In this document: positions 10,344 through 22,519 of the stretch, one piece after another
Numbering within the stretch: the stretch's first letter is position 1
How the letters are laid out: every line of letters starts with the position of its first letter
Assembly (NCBI GenBank): GCA_009602735.1
Contig: WELA01013579.1
Span: 511,125 to 575,124 of the forward strand
DNA from: Mesotaenium endlicherianum
Taxonomy: Eukaryota; Streptophyta; Zygnematophyceae; Zygnematales; Mesotaeniaceae
Reading direction: 5' to 3'
Length of the DNA: 64,000 nucleotides
The notes under the pieces: generated by a model
Database searches by the model: none
What the model was told of the DNA's origin: nothing
What the model saw: only the letters and a program-made list of their open reading frames with translations
Translations under genes and position numbers: made by a program

Positions 10344-11448
10344 AAGGGCGAAACCAATCACCTTCAGGGACTTTAGGTAAAGGTGGAGACAAACAAGCCA
10401 AGTGCCAACCAGCATTGCAACGATCGCACAACAGCATAGACGCGGGGCAACGACTAGAACCACACCCTTAACAGGGGTGGTTAGCTGGTACAGTGGCACG
10501 TAACGGGTCGACTTCGTGAACGATATTAGGCAAGTGGCAAAGTGCACGATTCTTCATGTTCTTGCGAATGGTGCGACCATCCGATCCCTCGAGCGTAAGC
10601 ACCCCATTAGGATTGAGAGTACGCACGCGCAAGATTACAGGGCGAGCACGGACGTGAAGGGTATCTCGCATTTCCCGATGCAAATAAAAATAATCACCAA
10701 TCTCAAACTTAACCATCCGTGGCTTGTACACCCCACTACGCAAACGAGCATAACGTAGCATATCTCTGTGCTGAGCAGTGAGCAAGTTACCCATGACAAT
10801 AGGCATGTGCTTAAGGAACAAGGCAGCCCTCTCATCAAGGTGAGTCAACAGCATATCATGATCATCGGTGTGGATGGGAACGCTGACTCGACGACGAATG
10901 GCAAAAGGAAGGAGGGGTTCTTGGCCACATAGGAGGAAATAAGGGGAGTACGAATGCAGAGAGGCCCAAAATTGTAACCTATGGCAAGCCATGGGATGCG
11001 CACATCCCAGTCAGACACATCACAAGTGAGAGCATACTTATGCAGGCTGCGCTTGAATGTTTGAATTATACGCTCTGCAAGCTCATCAACCTGAGGGTGG
11101 TCCCGGGAAGTGGTGCGATGATTTATGAACGACTTATCAAGCTACTCAGTGAGAACACCTTAAAACTCCGACCCTTAATCAGTGACAACCTCAGCAGTGC
11201 GACTAAAAATGAGCACAACATCGATGTAACAACGAGCGAAAGGCGACCCACTAAGCACTCAATCCATAATACGCTGTTCTTTAACCCAAGCGACATCACC
11301 TTCCACTGGCACAAACGACGGTTTGCCCAAAAGGCAGTCTTATGTTTACCCTTGGGATCAATGAGGATCTGGTTAAATCCCAGACGCAGGTGGAACACAC
11401 TGAAGACACTAGCGTCCTCAAGGACATCAAAGATATCCTCAGGCACGG
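10344..11448 (-). pseudogene. Family C-like RT-integrase-PHD fragment (C')
   Basis: Read on the minus strand this begins with an RT piece (PEDIFDVLEDASVFSV, LGFNQILIDPKGKHKTAFWA) that aligns with the RT of element C. It jumps to an integrase piece with HPQVDELAERIIQTFKRSL and the integrase C-terminal part ending LEGSDGRTIRKNMKNRALCHLPNI, again closest to element C. After a TAA at 10468-10470 the same frame continues with CGSSRCPAS, MLLCDRCNAGWHLACL and PPLPKVPEGDWF, a clear PHD-finger pattern. RT-to-integrase sequence, including RNase H, has been deleted. The right end is cut by the 5' LTR of B1. Confidence 0.82.
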
Positions 11449-12128
11449 TGTAAGGTTATAAGATTGTAGAGTGCATTTTTGTGGTCATTTTGATATAAGA
11501 TTTGTCAAATTTGGTTAAGTAATGAGAAAGTCATGGATTTCTGAAGTTTGATTAGTTTTAAGGTTAGTTGACGACTGTCCTTAATTCGCGGTGAGCACGA
11601 CCGTCGGATTGACCGACAGCGTCGAGCGATTTGGACCGTTAGAGTGAAGTTGAACCTTCACGTAATTTCAGCTAACGCGGAGTGCCGACCAGGTCGATGT
11701 ACCTAGAAGTTTTGGATTAGCTTAGCGCGTCTAAGTTAGTATATTCTAGATACTTTGATGCATGCATGTGGACGTCAAATTGGCCCGACAGGTTGGATGA
11801 GGCTGATCTGGCCCACTAACAAATAATTTGGAAGGGACGATTTGACAAACACTTAGGAAATTCCGTTGCTAAGCGGCCCTCCCTCCTAGGGGTGAGCGAT
11901 TGTCGTATAAAACTATAAATAGGCATAACTTCTTCATTTCTCATTAGTTTTCAGTTCAATACGAATTGAAATTACAAGACCTTTCATTCTACACCATTTG
12001 TGAGCACTTTCTTGCTACTCAAAATGTTGAGTTCTTAGTGATATGCCGCTGCACTCGAGAGTATGATTGCAACTAGTTTGGTTCCTCGTGAGCCACTACG
12101 TTTCCATTAGGGCACTCTGCCTTTTTCA
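11449..12128 (+). repeat. Family B 5' LTR of B1
   Basis: 680 bp from TGTAAGG to TTTTTCA. It lacks about 60 bp near its 5' end compared with the 744-bp copies and has many substitutions, so it is older than the B3 LTRs. It keeps the TATA-like TATAAATAGGC. Confidence 0.87.
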
Positions 12129-12165
12129 TCTGGTAGCGAAGATGGGCTAGTTTGCATAGTATATT

Positions 12166-13965
12166 ATGGAGTTGTAGTCGGCAGCTGGAGGAGGCGAACA
12201 TGTTGAGCATGTTGAGCGCGTGGAGCAGCAGGCAGCGCCAATAATGACCAGAGAGCAACAAGACATGCAAGCGATGCTAAGGCAAATGGCAAGTGTAATT
12301 GGAGGAGAAGTCTCCACCCAATTTCAACAAAATATGCGCATGCAGGTGGAGACAATGGTGCAAGTTGTTGTTGGGAACGCCGCTTCGACAAGTTCGGCCC
12401 CTGCACCTGCTATACCACCAATCCATGTTCAACCAGTGGTGCAACCAGTTGTTCCACCCGCATCGAGAGTGCGTGCGCCTAAGTCTGAAGAGTATATTGG
12501 AGAGCGTGGATTACCGCCTATTCATCAATGGATTTTTGGAGTGAAGAAGTTTATGGAGTATTTTGCGCTCACGCCTAACTGGCAAGTTGTCTTCGTGATT
12601 ACGTTGCTGGAAAAGAGTGCTGGAGCTGGTATGAGCAAGAGGAGCAGCTGTCTGGAGTTTCTGCTACCGTTGATCAGCTCTTTGAAGGCTTGAAGAGGCA
12701 ATTTCAACCTATCGCACCCGAGGCTATGGCTCGAGATCTATTGGTGCGCCTTTGTCAGAGAGGAAGCGTTCAAGAGTATGTATCGCGCTTCAATGAGCTG
12801 GTGCTACAGTGTCCATTTATGCACAAGTCGGAGATGATAGACAAGTTGAAGAGGGGACTCAAGCCAACTGTGGCCAAGGAAGTGGCGCTCAAGGACCCTA
12901 CCAGTCTTGGAGAAATGATGGCATTTGCGACGAGGGTCGACGACCCTGCTATAATTATTGCAAGCTTGGGCATGTACTCAAGAATATCGTGTGAAGGCGA
13001 AGCAACCTCAACAACAGGAAAAAGGAGAACGCTAGTAAGTCGTTCTGGGGTGTCTACTGGCGTGAAGGTAGAAATTCACAAGGAGGTTATCCCAAGGAGC
13101 CTGCCGAGAAGTTGACAAGCCTATTATCGTGGAAGGAGTAGTCGACGGCAACAAGGCAAAGTGTATGGTCGACAGCGGCGCAAGTGCAAATTTTGTGCAC
13201 AAGAAGCTTGTGAAGGAGTGGCGAATCCCTGTGCAAAAGCATTATGAGCCTAAGGAGGCAATTTTGGTGTGTGGTGCACCTACAAAAGCTATTCACGTGG
13301 AAGTAGCGGGCACCAGAGTAAGGAAGTTATGGAGCAGGCAAAGCTAGGTCACCATGAGGTGATTTGGGGCCGACCATGGCTAAGGAAAGCCAACCCTCAA
13401 GTGCATTGGAGCACAGGACAAGTGAAAGTCCAAGGGCGTGATGGTCAAATGGAGACAGCAAAACAGGTGGAGGTAGATACGTCCACAAGTAACTGTCTTC
13501 TGTCGAGCTTGCAAGTTAAGAAGCTATGCAGGGCGAATCAGGTGAAGGAGATGTAACTTGTTTTGGTGGCCCTGGCCCGATCATCAGATGGAGCAAGCGT
13601 GAATCCTAAAAGCCTGGACGAGCGCGCGTCGCCGGAAGAGCAAGTAGTGGTGTCTGATCCTCTTGCTCAAAAGGAGCAGACTCCAACTGCTCTAGAGAAG
13701 AAGAAGCCTGCTGAGATGCCTGCCCAAATTAAGGCGCTGTTGGAGGAGTTCAAGTGCGTTTTTCCTGAGGAGCTACCAGCAGGATTACCTCCACAGATAG
13801 CTATGGAGCACAAGATCGAGTTGGAACCAGGGAGCATACCACCAATAAGACCCGCCTATCAACAATCGTTTGCGGAGTTGGATGAGTTGAAGAAGCAGCT
13901 GACAGAGTTATTGGAGAAGGGATTTATTCGACCCAGCGAGTCTCCATTTGCAGCGCCAATCTTAT
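12166..13965 (+). pseudogene. Family B gag-pol remnant of B1
   Basis: The start matches that of B3 gag (MES in B3), but a stop follows at the third codon. Gag pieces include [18 protein letters not shown] and [18 protein letters not shown], with frameshifts near 12630. A deletion removes the CCHC knuckle. Pol resumes with the protease [14 protein letters not shown] (active site DSGA), a linker and the RT N-terminus up to SPFAAPIL, where the A5 LTR cuts it. In B3 the next residues are [12 protein letters not shown]. It is non-functional but its domain order matches B3. Confidence 0.86.
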
Positions 13966-14680
13966 TGAAATGAATCGACTTACCAATTAGACGATTAACA
14001 ATTAATAAAGATCTTCATATCATCGAGTAATCTTTATGGTATTTTCTGTTAACTGATTAAACAGCAAAAGACAACACACTAGCAGTGGACAATACTCGCA
14101 AGTCAAATGCAAGTAAAGTAGCATCAATGCAATTAGTAAGCTCATACACTAGCAAGGCTAGAAGACAATGCGTATCCATGGCTTCTCGCCTTGGATTCAT
14201 ATCTCTCTCAGTAAGCAATACAAGAGGATTGGCCTTGTTTTCGAATGCCGAACTCGAGAGCAATCTCTAGCATATGTACATGGAATGAGTTTACTGTTCA
14301 ACAACAATTGCGATGGCACCACCTACCCGAGATTTAACCACGTTGGTAGGACCCCGGCTAACCAAATCCACAGCCATCTCCCATCATCCCGAATCGCCAT
14401 CCATCCCAAGGATGTTATCTGGCCATTCATCTAGCACATCCCACTTAGATGCATATCTAGGCAGTTCACTGCTACCGAGTACGGAAGTCAGCTGGCTATC
14501 AAAGAATGTGTCAGCAAGCTCACCTAAGTTGACTTCAGCTTGCTGCTCTCGGCTGAGTCATTAAACTGGTAATTGAATATAGTCCAGCAGATTGAATGAT
14601 GACTAAAGTTCAACAGGCTGGAATTAATTAACTATTATATATAAATGAATATTATATCTCCAATATACTGATTCATTACA
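13966..14680 (-). repeat. Family A 3' LTR of A5
   Basis: 715 bp, reading TGAAATGAATCG to TGATTCATTACA on the plus strand (TGTAATGA...TTTCA in element sense). The adjoining 14681-14694 is the reverse complement of the TAAGTTGGAGGGAT polypurine tract. The preceding 5 bp are CTTAT; no matching copy can be found because the other end is truncated. Confidence 0.9.
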
Positions 14681-14698
14681 ATCCCTCCAACTTAAATT

Positions 14699-14715
14699 GT
14701 TGTCGGCTCGACAAC
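14699..14715. repeat. 17-bp palindrome before the polypurine tract (A5)
   Basis: GTTGTCGGCTCGACAAC keeps both 7-bp arms found in A2, A3 and A4 while one loop base differs. Arms conserved with a changed loop suggest a structural role. Confidence 0.55.
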
Positions 14716-14912
14716 ATTGAATTGTAGAATTATTTGGTCAGGAAACTAACAGAACTAACCCCCCATCGCCTGCCTCTTGCTTCAACACTGTTGCCTAGCT
14801 GTGGGGATCACTAGTGACAGTGAACTGTCACCTCCACCCTCAGTCCACTTCCGTTGTGGGGTGCAAACAGAGAGACCTCCAGCAAGGCTTGACTGGAGGA
14901 TGGTTTTGATGT

Positions 14913-16475
14913 TTAGGGGGTTGTTCCTTGGGCTCCAGGATCAACGGACTGAGATCTGGATCTAGATCTAGACAGCCCTCTAGGTTTGTCAGCTGGCCTT
15001 CTAAAGAACCCTCTTTGGTCTAAGGTTGGGCCTCGAGGAGAACGAAGGATTGTAGCCTGCTCTTCAATCACCTGGGTGTTGATGCCCACATAAACACGCA
15101 TTCCGGTAGGATGCTGAAATAGGCAAGACGCATATGTCCCTGACTGAAGGGGGTGGCCAGCATACCTCTGGCTATTTCGCGTGTCCCTCTTCTGGTACCC
15201 CTGTCCTCTGGGGATTTCTGCCTTTCTCCGCTGCCAAGAACAGTCAGATCAGCTTCTTCCCCTGCTTGGGCTGGTGGGCTGGGAGAACGAGTGCGGATTC
15301 CTGCTGCCTCCATAGCAGGGATCACATTCCATACACCTGATCTTGGCGCCCTAAGAGTCCCTCCTTCTGCCTGTCCCTGGATCTCCTGAGTACCAGCTCC
15401 TGATGCTTCTCCTCTGCCTTGTTCTTCTTCCTCATCCTCCTCATCTTCCTTCTCTGAGAGAGTAGGGGTCTTGTCCACTAAGTCATCCTGCTCCCGGGTA
15501 GACATGGAGAAATCTACTGACCGCCCTTTCTTGGGACGAGCTGGAGGCTGCTTGGTCTTCAGCCTGCTTATATCTATCCGGCCTGCATTCTTTGCCCATT
15601 TGACAAAGGCATGCTTCCCCTTAGAGAAATAGTCTCTTCCCCTCCTCTTGTGCTCCTTGGTCTCAGCATTCATATTACTCAGGCATCCATTAAGCCTGGG
15701 GTCACAAGGGGCAAGGTGAGGTGGTAGGATGAGGTAGCCGTCTAGCCCATAGTGGAAGTCATCTGTGTGGGCCCTGCTTTCTGTTAGTGACGGTCATCCA
15801 CCTCCAATCTGTGGGCTGCTGGTAATACTGTGGCCCGTGCTCAGCCTTTTTCAGCTTACAAGAAAACCAGTGGGGGGAGAACATGTGCTGCTCTGTTTTC
15901 CTGGCCAAGTACTCCCAGCTCCTCCTCTCCACTTCATTGTAGACTGGCAGGAGTGTCAGATAAAATACTGCATCCTTAAAGCTATCGAGCTGCATGCTGG
16001 CCATTTTGATGAGTCTCTGATTCCCCAATATGCCAGGCACTGGTACCGTCTTATCTTCTGAGTCATCTGCAAGAAACCGTGCCTACTCTGCTGTATACCC
16101 CACCATTTTGGCATAATCTTCGTAGAGGACCACACCAATGTGTGTCTGAATGTACCTGACTAGGACTTCAGCTCCTTCTCTTTGTAAGGATGTTTTTTGT
16201 TCCACCTTGTTGATCTCTTGGACTGCCAGTAATGTTTCCTTCAAGTTATCAAAGGCTTGGCCACCCACCACAATATATCTGTAAGTGGCCAAGCTTTTTT
16301 GCTTCTCAGCTTCAGCCTTCTTCATTCTCTCCTCCTCTGCTGCCGCCGCTTCTTCTTCTTGTTTCTTCTGTCTCTCCTCCTCAGCTTTCCTGAGATTTTT
16401 CGCCTCCTGCTCCTTCTTCCTCTGTGCTTCTTCTGCCGCCTCTTGTTGTTTGCGGACCCTTTCTTATTCTATCCT
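14913..16475 (-). pseudogene. Family A 3' ORF, type 2, main part (A5)
   Basis: This is the larger part of the A5 3' ORF; its first 34 codons lie at 25311-25412 across the A3 insertion. In reading order it shows a Glu/Lys/Gln-rich coiled-coil-like N-terminus, TYRYIVVGGQAFDNLKE, YIQTHIGVVLYEDYAKMVGY, LDSFKDAVFYLTLLPVYNEV, RRSWEYLARKTEQ, a TDWRWMTVTNRK box, LPPHLAPCDPRLNG-like residues, KGKHAFVKWAKNAGRID, an acidic tract and a Ser/Arg-rich tail. Small frameshifts occur near 16060 and 15760. It resembles A4 much more than A2 or A3. Function is unknown. Confidence 0.75.
16471..16475. repeat. Target-site duplication of A3, left copy
   Basis: ATCCT here is repeated at 25306-25310 immediately after the 3' LTR. 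A perfect 5-bp duplication is what a Ty3/Gypsy integrase leaves. Confidence 0.9.
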
Positions 16476-17196
16476 TGTAATGAATAAGTATATTAGTTGA
16501 TAAAATGTTCATTTAAATATAATAGTTAAATAAGTTCAGCCTGCTGAACTCTAGTTAATGATCAGTCTGCTGGACTTCATATCTAATATCAGTTTAATGA
16601 CTCGGCCGAAAGCAGCAGGCTGAAGTCAACTTAAGTCAGCTTGCTGACACATTCTTTGACAGCCAGCTGACTTCCGTACTCGGTAGCAGCGAACTGCCTT
16701 GATATGCATCGGAGTACGACATGCTAGATGAATGGCCAGATGACATCCCTATGATGGATGGCAATTCGGGATGATGGGAGATGGCGGTGGATTTGGTTAA
16801 CCGAGGTCCTACCAACGTGGTTAACTCCCGGGTAGGCGGTGCCATTGCACTGACCGTTGAACGGTAAACTCATTCCATGTACATATGCTAGGCATTGCTC
16901 TCGAGTTCGGCATTCGGAAACGAGGCCAACTCTCTTGTACAGCTTACTGAGAGAGATCTGAATCCAAGGCGAGAAGCCATTGATACGCACTGTCTTCTAA
17001 CCTTGCTTATGTATGAGTTTACTGATTTGCATTATTGATGCTAGTTTACTCGCATTTGACTTACGAGTATTATTCACTGCTAGTGTGTTGTCCTTTGCCG
17101 TTTAACCAGTTAACAAAAATTACCATAAGGATTACTTGCTGATATAAAGATATTTATTAATTGTTAATCGCCTACTTGGTAAGTCGATTCATTTCA
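16476..17196 (+). repeat. 5' LTR of A3
   Basis: 721 bp, TGTAATGAATAAG to GATTCATTTCA, the same length as the 3' copy at 24585-25305 and with only scattered substitutions. It should hold the element promoter, though I cannot place a start site with confidence. Confidence 0.95.
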
Positions 17197-17197
17197 G

Positions 17198-17209
17198 TGG
17201 TATCAGAGC
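17198..17209 (+). other. Primer-binding site, initiator tRNA-Met type
   Basis: TGGTATCAGAGC begins one base after the 5' LTR. This is the standard complement to the 3' end of initiator tRNA(Met) used by many plant LTR retrotransposons. The gag ATG follows 21 bp later. Confidence 0.9.
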
Positions 17210-17230
17210 GGTTATCACAGTCTTCTTTGT

Positions 17231-18724
17231 ATGGTAAGGACAAGGTCTCAAACTAGCAACTCCCGAGACATGGAAAACCACGATAACGAGAATGTCAAAA
17301 ACCAGGCGGAAAGCCATGTGGCGGGAACCCGTACCTATTCTGAAGCAGTGGCAGATATTGCAGCTAGAGAGGCTGCAGATGAGGCAGCAGCTATTGCCGC
17401 TGTCGCAGCACAGCAAGCTGAGAAGGAGAGAGCCAGGGTAGAAGCTGAACAAGTAGCAAAGGCCGCAAAAGATACAGAAAGGAGGGAAAGACAGCCAGCT
17501 GACGAGCGCACTGTCGAGGAACTCATGGCATCAAGGGCCAATGCTCTGAACTCACCTCCTGCTGTACAACTCAATGTACCCCTAGGTCAAATACGTGACC
17601 GGCTGAATGCGGCAGGAATTGCTGCTGCAGGAGCGAGAGGGACTGTTGAGGACACTACTTAGCGAGTAGAGGTCAATACTGCTGCTGCATTTGCTAATCT
17701 ACCACCCCAGAGTGTAGACTTGGGAGCATTGTTCGTTCAAATGCAGTTGCAAATGGCGACCATGTATGAGTCCCAACAGGAGGACAAAAGAATCAAAATA
17801 TCCCTACTGCGGGACAGAGACCAACTAGGGTCTCAAACCACTAGTGGTGGTGGCCGAGGGCCTAGTAAGCCCAAGCCAAAACCTCCCCAGGAATATGATG
17901 TTAAGGGTTATTTCTGAGGTAATAACAAAAAATATTACCTGATCAAGTTTCTCGCGGATGTTGAGCAGTGGCTGGAGAACTACCCAGAACTGCAAGATTA
18001 CGAGAAGGTCAGGCACACCGGTGCGCTACTGAAAGGCAGTGCCGCAGACTGGTGGCTTTACTGGAAGGAAGAGCGTAAGGCTCGGCAACTCGGTGACCCT
18101 ACGTGGGTAGAGTTTGTCGAGAAGTTGCATGAGAAGTTTGATGTCATCAACCAGCAGGAGAAAGCTATCTATGCGATGATCTCCCTGACACTGAAGCAGA
18201 CCACTTCAGTTGCTGAGTTTGCTCAAAAGTTCCAAGAGAACATGATGAAGCAGCCTGATTTACCAGAACGGTATAGAATAGCATACTTCAGGTATGGCTT
18301 GAAATCCGAGGTCTCCGGTCATTTTGCTGAGAAAAAGTATGAGAAACTGGCTGACTTGATCCAGGATGCTGACGCCTGGGATCAGCAGCAGTTCAATCAC
18401 AAGCGCCAGAGTAACGCTTTGGTGTCTAAGATTGTCAAAAAGCCCCACGATTCCTACAATGCAATTGAAGGATCCCAGGCTGAGGATAATCAGGGTGATG
18501 AATATGAGTACGAGTACTATGCTATTCAATCTAGAGGTAGAGGTGATTCCTCTCGAGGTGGCTATGGAAGGGGTGGTCGTAGGACTAAGCCGAGACCAGC
18601 CTCAGCAAAATCCACTTGCTACCATTCTCAACAGAAAGGCCACTACAGAGAACAGTGTCTAGTCAAGCACCTGCCCAAGGTTGAGAGAAAAGACCAGCCT
18701 TTAAAAGACAGCAACAGTCAGTAA
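17231..18724 (+). pseudogene. Family A gag (A3), disrupted
   Basis: Gag forms the virus-like particle and packages element RNA. The ATG at 17231 starts MVRTRSQTSNSRDMEN, as in A4. An Ala/Glu-rich coiled-coil-like segment follows, then a PKPKPPQEYD linker, the capsid core (EQWLENYPELQDYEKVRHTG, KGSAADWWLYWK, EKFDVINQQEKAIYAMISLT), an RGG-type linker (SRGRGDSSRGGYGRGG) and a CCHC knuckle reading CYHSQQKGHYREQC, with the second Cys changed to Ser. A TAG at 17660-17662 and a small insertion near 17915 break the frame. The stop at 18722-18724 lies just after the slippery heptamer. Confidence 0.85.
18700..18706 (+). promoter_or_regulatory. -1 ribosomal frameshift heptamer UUUAAAA
   Basis: The gag frame reads CCT TTA AAA GAC, giving T TTA AAA, the canonical X XXY YYZ pattern. 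The gag stop lies 16 bp downstream. A -1 slip gives TTT AAA AGA and enters an open frame ([11 protein letters not shown]) that runs into protease without a stop. The same arrangement occurs in A1 and A4. Frameshift use is inferred. Confidence 0.7.
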
Positions 18725-21700
18725 TCCAGTCTACTGACTGTGAGGATGCTAGAGATAGTGAGTCGTCACTAGCTGCCCTCGTAGCAGGTATTATGGGTCC
18801 TGCTGAACTGGATTCACTATGCATGCCTGACAACCAGATAAAGGAGACCATCAGCAATATAGACGTCCAGAGAGTGCACACTCTGGATGCTCTTGTTCCA
18901 CCTGATGTCCAACATTTCTTTGCTAAGTCAGGAGAACAATGCGAAAGTCAGGGAAAGACAGTCCCCCCTATCCTACTGCATTGCATGATTGTAGGTAGGA
19001 AGGTGAGGGCATTTGTTGACGGAGGGGCGTCACATACTTTTATTCACAAGGACTTACTTAAGCGGCTAAGGTTGCCTACTGTCACCCAGGGGAATAGAAA
19101 AATATTCCTTGGAGATGCCTCAAGTATCCCGAGAGGAGTTATTACCAAGCCTATTGAGGTCCACTTAGGTTCTGGCATTGCAATTCTAACTGAAACGCTT
19201 ACATTTGAGGTACTCAACACTGGCTTTTATGATCTCGTGCTAGGCAGGTCCTGGCTTAATAGACATCAAGCAGAAGTGTGTTGGAGCAGAGGTACAGTCA
19301 AAGTGAGAGGAGCCAGTGATGGGCAGACTAACTTGGCACCCACCAGTGCTCTTCCTCTTGTCCTGTGTGGATGGCAAATGAAGGAAAAGAAGAGGCTTCC
19401 AGAAGGATGCAAGTTGCTGAATGCAATGGAGTTCGTCAAAAGCTGGAACCAGAAGGAAGACAGAATGTTCTGTCTGCTGCTAAGAGAGGTACCTCCTCAA
19501 CCTGAAGAAGTGGTTGAGAAAAAGGTAAGCCCTCCGGAGCACCCTACTGCTGCAAAAATTGTTGCTCAGTACACTGATGTATTTAATATGCCTCCAGGAC
19601 TACCCCCTAAGAGGAAAGTAGATCATAGGATTGATCTATTACCTGGGAGTCAGCCACCTTGGCAACGCACTTATGCCTTGTCTTATGTGGAGAGCGAGGA
19701 GTTGAAAACACAGATTGCAGAGCTTGAGGAATATGGTTACATTTCTCCCAGTAAATCACCTTACGGCGCACCCATCCTATTTGTTAAGAAAAAGGATGGC
19801 AGTATGCGGATGTCTGTGGATTACAGAGCCCTGAACATAATTACAGTAAAGAACAAGTATGCTTTACCCAGGATCGAGGACTTGCTTGATACCCTGTCTG
19901 GTGCTAAGGTGTTCAGTAAGATAGATCTCAAGAGTGGTTATCATCAAATCAAAATTGCTGAGGGGGATGAACACAAGACTGCCTTCCGTACACGTTATGG
20001 ACACTTTGAGTTCAACGTGATGCCATTTAGACTGACTAATGCTCCTGCCACCTTCATGGGTGCTATGAATGACATTTTCAGACCTCATTTGGATAAATTT
20101 GTGCAAGTTTTCCAGGATGATATTTTAATTTTCTTTAAAGATGAAGCTCAGCACGCTTAGAGACAGTCGTGGCCACTCTGAGAACGAATCACTTATATGC
20201 TAAATTGAGCAAGTGTGATTTCTTTAAGGAAAGTATTGAGTTCTTAGGCGACGTTGTCAGTAAAGAGGGCATCAGTGTGGATCCTAAGAAAGTCCAGACC
20301 ATAAGGGACTGGCCAGTACCACAGTTTGTCTCTGAAGTTGGATCCTTCCTCGGGTTGGCTAATTACTATAGGAGATTTATTGAAAATTATTCCACAAAGG
20401 CCAGTAAACTGACTGACCTTACTAAGACAGACATAGGGTATGTGTGGGGGGAAGAGCAGCAGGCTGCCTTCCAGACCCTTAAAGATGCCCTTTGTTCTGC
20501 CCCAGTGCTAGCCGTGTATGACCCCAGCAAACCGGTGCAGGTGGTTACTGATGCCTCTGACTTTGCCATGGGTGCTATTTTGTTGCAGCCTGCTGACAAA
20601 ACCACAAAGGATGGTAAGGTACGGCAGGAGTGGCATCCTGTGTTGTATGAGTCTATGAAATTTAATCCAGCGGAGATTAATTACTAAGTGCATGATAAAG
20701 AGCTGCTAGCTATCATTCATGTACTCAAACAGTGGAGAGCATACTTACATGGTAAAGCTTTTAAGGTGATTACAGATCATCTAGCTCTGACCCACTTTCA
20801 GAAGAAGTCCAAGCTGTCGAGGAGGGAGAACCGCTGGAGCCAGATGCTGGAGCAGTTCCAAGTCCAGATCGACTACAAACCAGGGAAGTTGAATCCTGCT
20901 GATGCACTCTCTAGAAGACCTGACTTGCAAGAAAGGAACTTTAGTCAGCATGCTGTAGATAAAGTCCTGTGTGCACTCACTTCACTAAAGGTGAAAACGT
21001 CCTTCCTAGAACAACTTAGGAAAGCCTACCTTTCTGACCCAACGTTTGAGCCCAGCCCCACTACTGGTGTGTGTCGTGCTACTGCACTCGGGTATAAGCT
21101 TAAGGGAGGAGTCTGGGTGACTGAAACNCGAAACCACTGCGGGCAGGCTGAAGCTGGTCATTCCTAATAACTTGGAAATAAGGTCTCTCTTACTGAGTCA
21201 AGCTCATGACAGTCTCCTGGGTGGACATTTGGGGCAGGCCAAAACTGTTGGCAAACTGGCAAAACATTATCATTGGGAGGGGTTACCCCGGGAGGTCTTG
21301 AAATATGTCAAGTCCTGTGACCAGTGTCAGAGGAATAAGTGTCGGCACACACCCCCCGGAGGTCTCTTGCAACCATTGCCCATCCCAGCTGGACGCTGGG
21401 AAACTATATCCATGGACTGGGTGGTCACACTACCACGAACTGCTAATGGGCATGATTCGATATTGGTAGTCGTGGATAAACTGACAAAAATGGTCATTTT
21501 CATCCCCACAACTGTTAAAGTAACTGCACTGGAAACAGCGAGACAGTTATACAACCATGTAGTATGCCAACATGGGCTACCTTCTAATATCATCTCAGAC
21601 AGAGACTCTAAATTCACCTCTAAGTTCTGGAGAGCTTTAATGGGGTTAATGGGAGTCAAACAGCTGCTCAGCACAGCAAACCACCCTCAAACTGATGGGC

Positions 21701-22492
21701 AGACTGAAAGAACTAACCGAGTTTTGCAGGAGGTGCTGAGGGCATATTTCAACCAAAAACCTGTTGTCTCAAATTCAGTTTGCGGTCAACAATACGGTGC
21801 ACACGTCAACGGGCAAGACTCCTTTTGAACTCAGCCTGGGTAGAGTCCCTAAGTCTCCTTTAGATGTACTGGGGGAGTCTTTAACTTGCCTTATAGGGAT
21901 TGACAACCCAGTCTCCCTCCAGTTAACTCAGGAGTTTGCTGACACCCTGTCCGCAGTCCAACAAAACCTGCACAAAGCCCAAGAAAACCAACAAAAATAC
22001 GCTAATCAACACCGTCGGGAGCTGACATTTTCTAAGGGCGATTTAGTCAAACTGCATTCTCAGCACCTGTACCTCCCTGGTGTGGTCAAGGAAAAGCTTG
22101 GCCCTGTCTGGGTCGGTCCATATTCGGTGGTCCGTCGTGTCGGTCAGAATGCTTACAAACTGAACATGTCAGCTGACTACAAGGGTCACCCGGTCTTTAA
22201 TGTCTCCTTCTTGGAACCATACATCAAAGGTGATACACTGTTCACAGGTCGGTTACCAGTCCAACCGAGACCGGTCCCCGCTGTCCGGGACGGCGATCCT
22301 GAGGAGTATGAGGTCGATGAGATTTTAGACGCTCGCTCGCTCCGTCGATCGTCTAAATATGTCATGAAGTACCTCATCCGGTGGAAGGGTTACGATGCCT
22401 CTGGGGACACTTGGGAATTTAAAGACCAGCTGACCAATGCCAAAGGGGCGTTGAAACGGTTCCACCTTCGGGCGGCTGGGGCACCTCCCTAA
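18725..22492 (+). pseudogene. Family A pol (A3), disrupted
   Basis: The polyprotein provides protease, reverse transcriptase, RNase H and integrase. In order: protease [16 protein letters not shown] with [36 protein letters not shown] and a catalytic box that reads VFQDDILIF; RNase H with [15 protein letters not shown]; integrase zinc region (H-x-H, CDQCQRNK) and core (SMDWVVTLP, SDRDSKFTSKFW, HPQTDGQTERTNRVLQ); C-terminal chromodomain KYLIRWKGYDASGDTWEF. Damage: a short deletion giving TAG at 20158-20160, TAA at 20685-20687, an N at 21128 and a deletion near 21762 in the integrase. The chromodomain places it among chromoviruses. Confidence 0.9.
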
Positions 22493-22519
22493 CAGTCATT
22501 TCAGTTGACACGGGAAGGT

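Larger units (their letters stand above)
11449..13965 (+). mobile_element. 5' half of family B chromovirus (B1)
   Basis: The element comprises a 5' LTR (11449-12128), a decayed PBS-like TGGTAGCGAAGA at 12131, gag, protease and the RT N-terminus. It stops at 13965, where the family A LTR of A5 begins. Its left end lies inside the C' reverse transcriptase, so B1 probably inserted into C'. The missing 3' half is not found beyond A5, whose own 5' end is also lost; a deletion must have removed both. Confidence 0.85.

Noticed and set aside
16257-16500. Leu/Ser/Phe-rich frames opposite the 3' ORF (also 40535-40966)
   Set aside because: They are antisense shadows of the Glu/Lys-rich coiled-coil-like region of the real 3' ORF.
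17198-17209. Possible tRNA gene remnant
   Set aside because: Only 12 bases match the tRNA 3' end and they sit exactly at the LTR end, as a primer-binding site does.
21327-21674. Minus-strand frames opposite pol (also 27299-27747, 50574-50875, 52277-52843)
   Set aside because: They mirror conserved integrase or RT coding sequence and recur at the same place in every copy, as shadows do.
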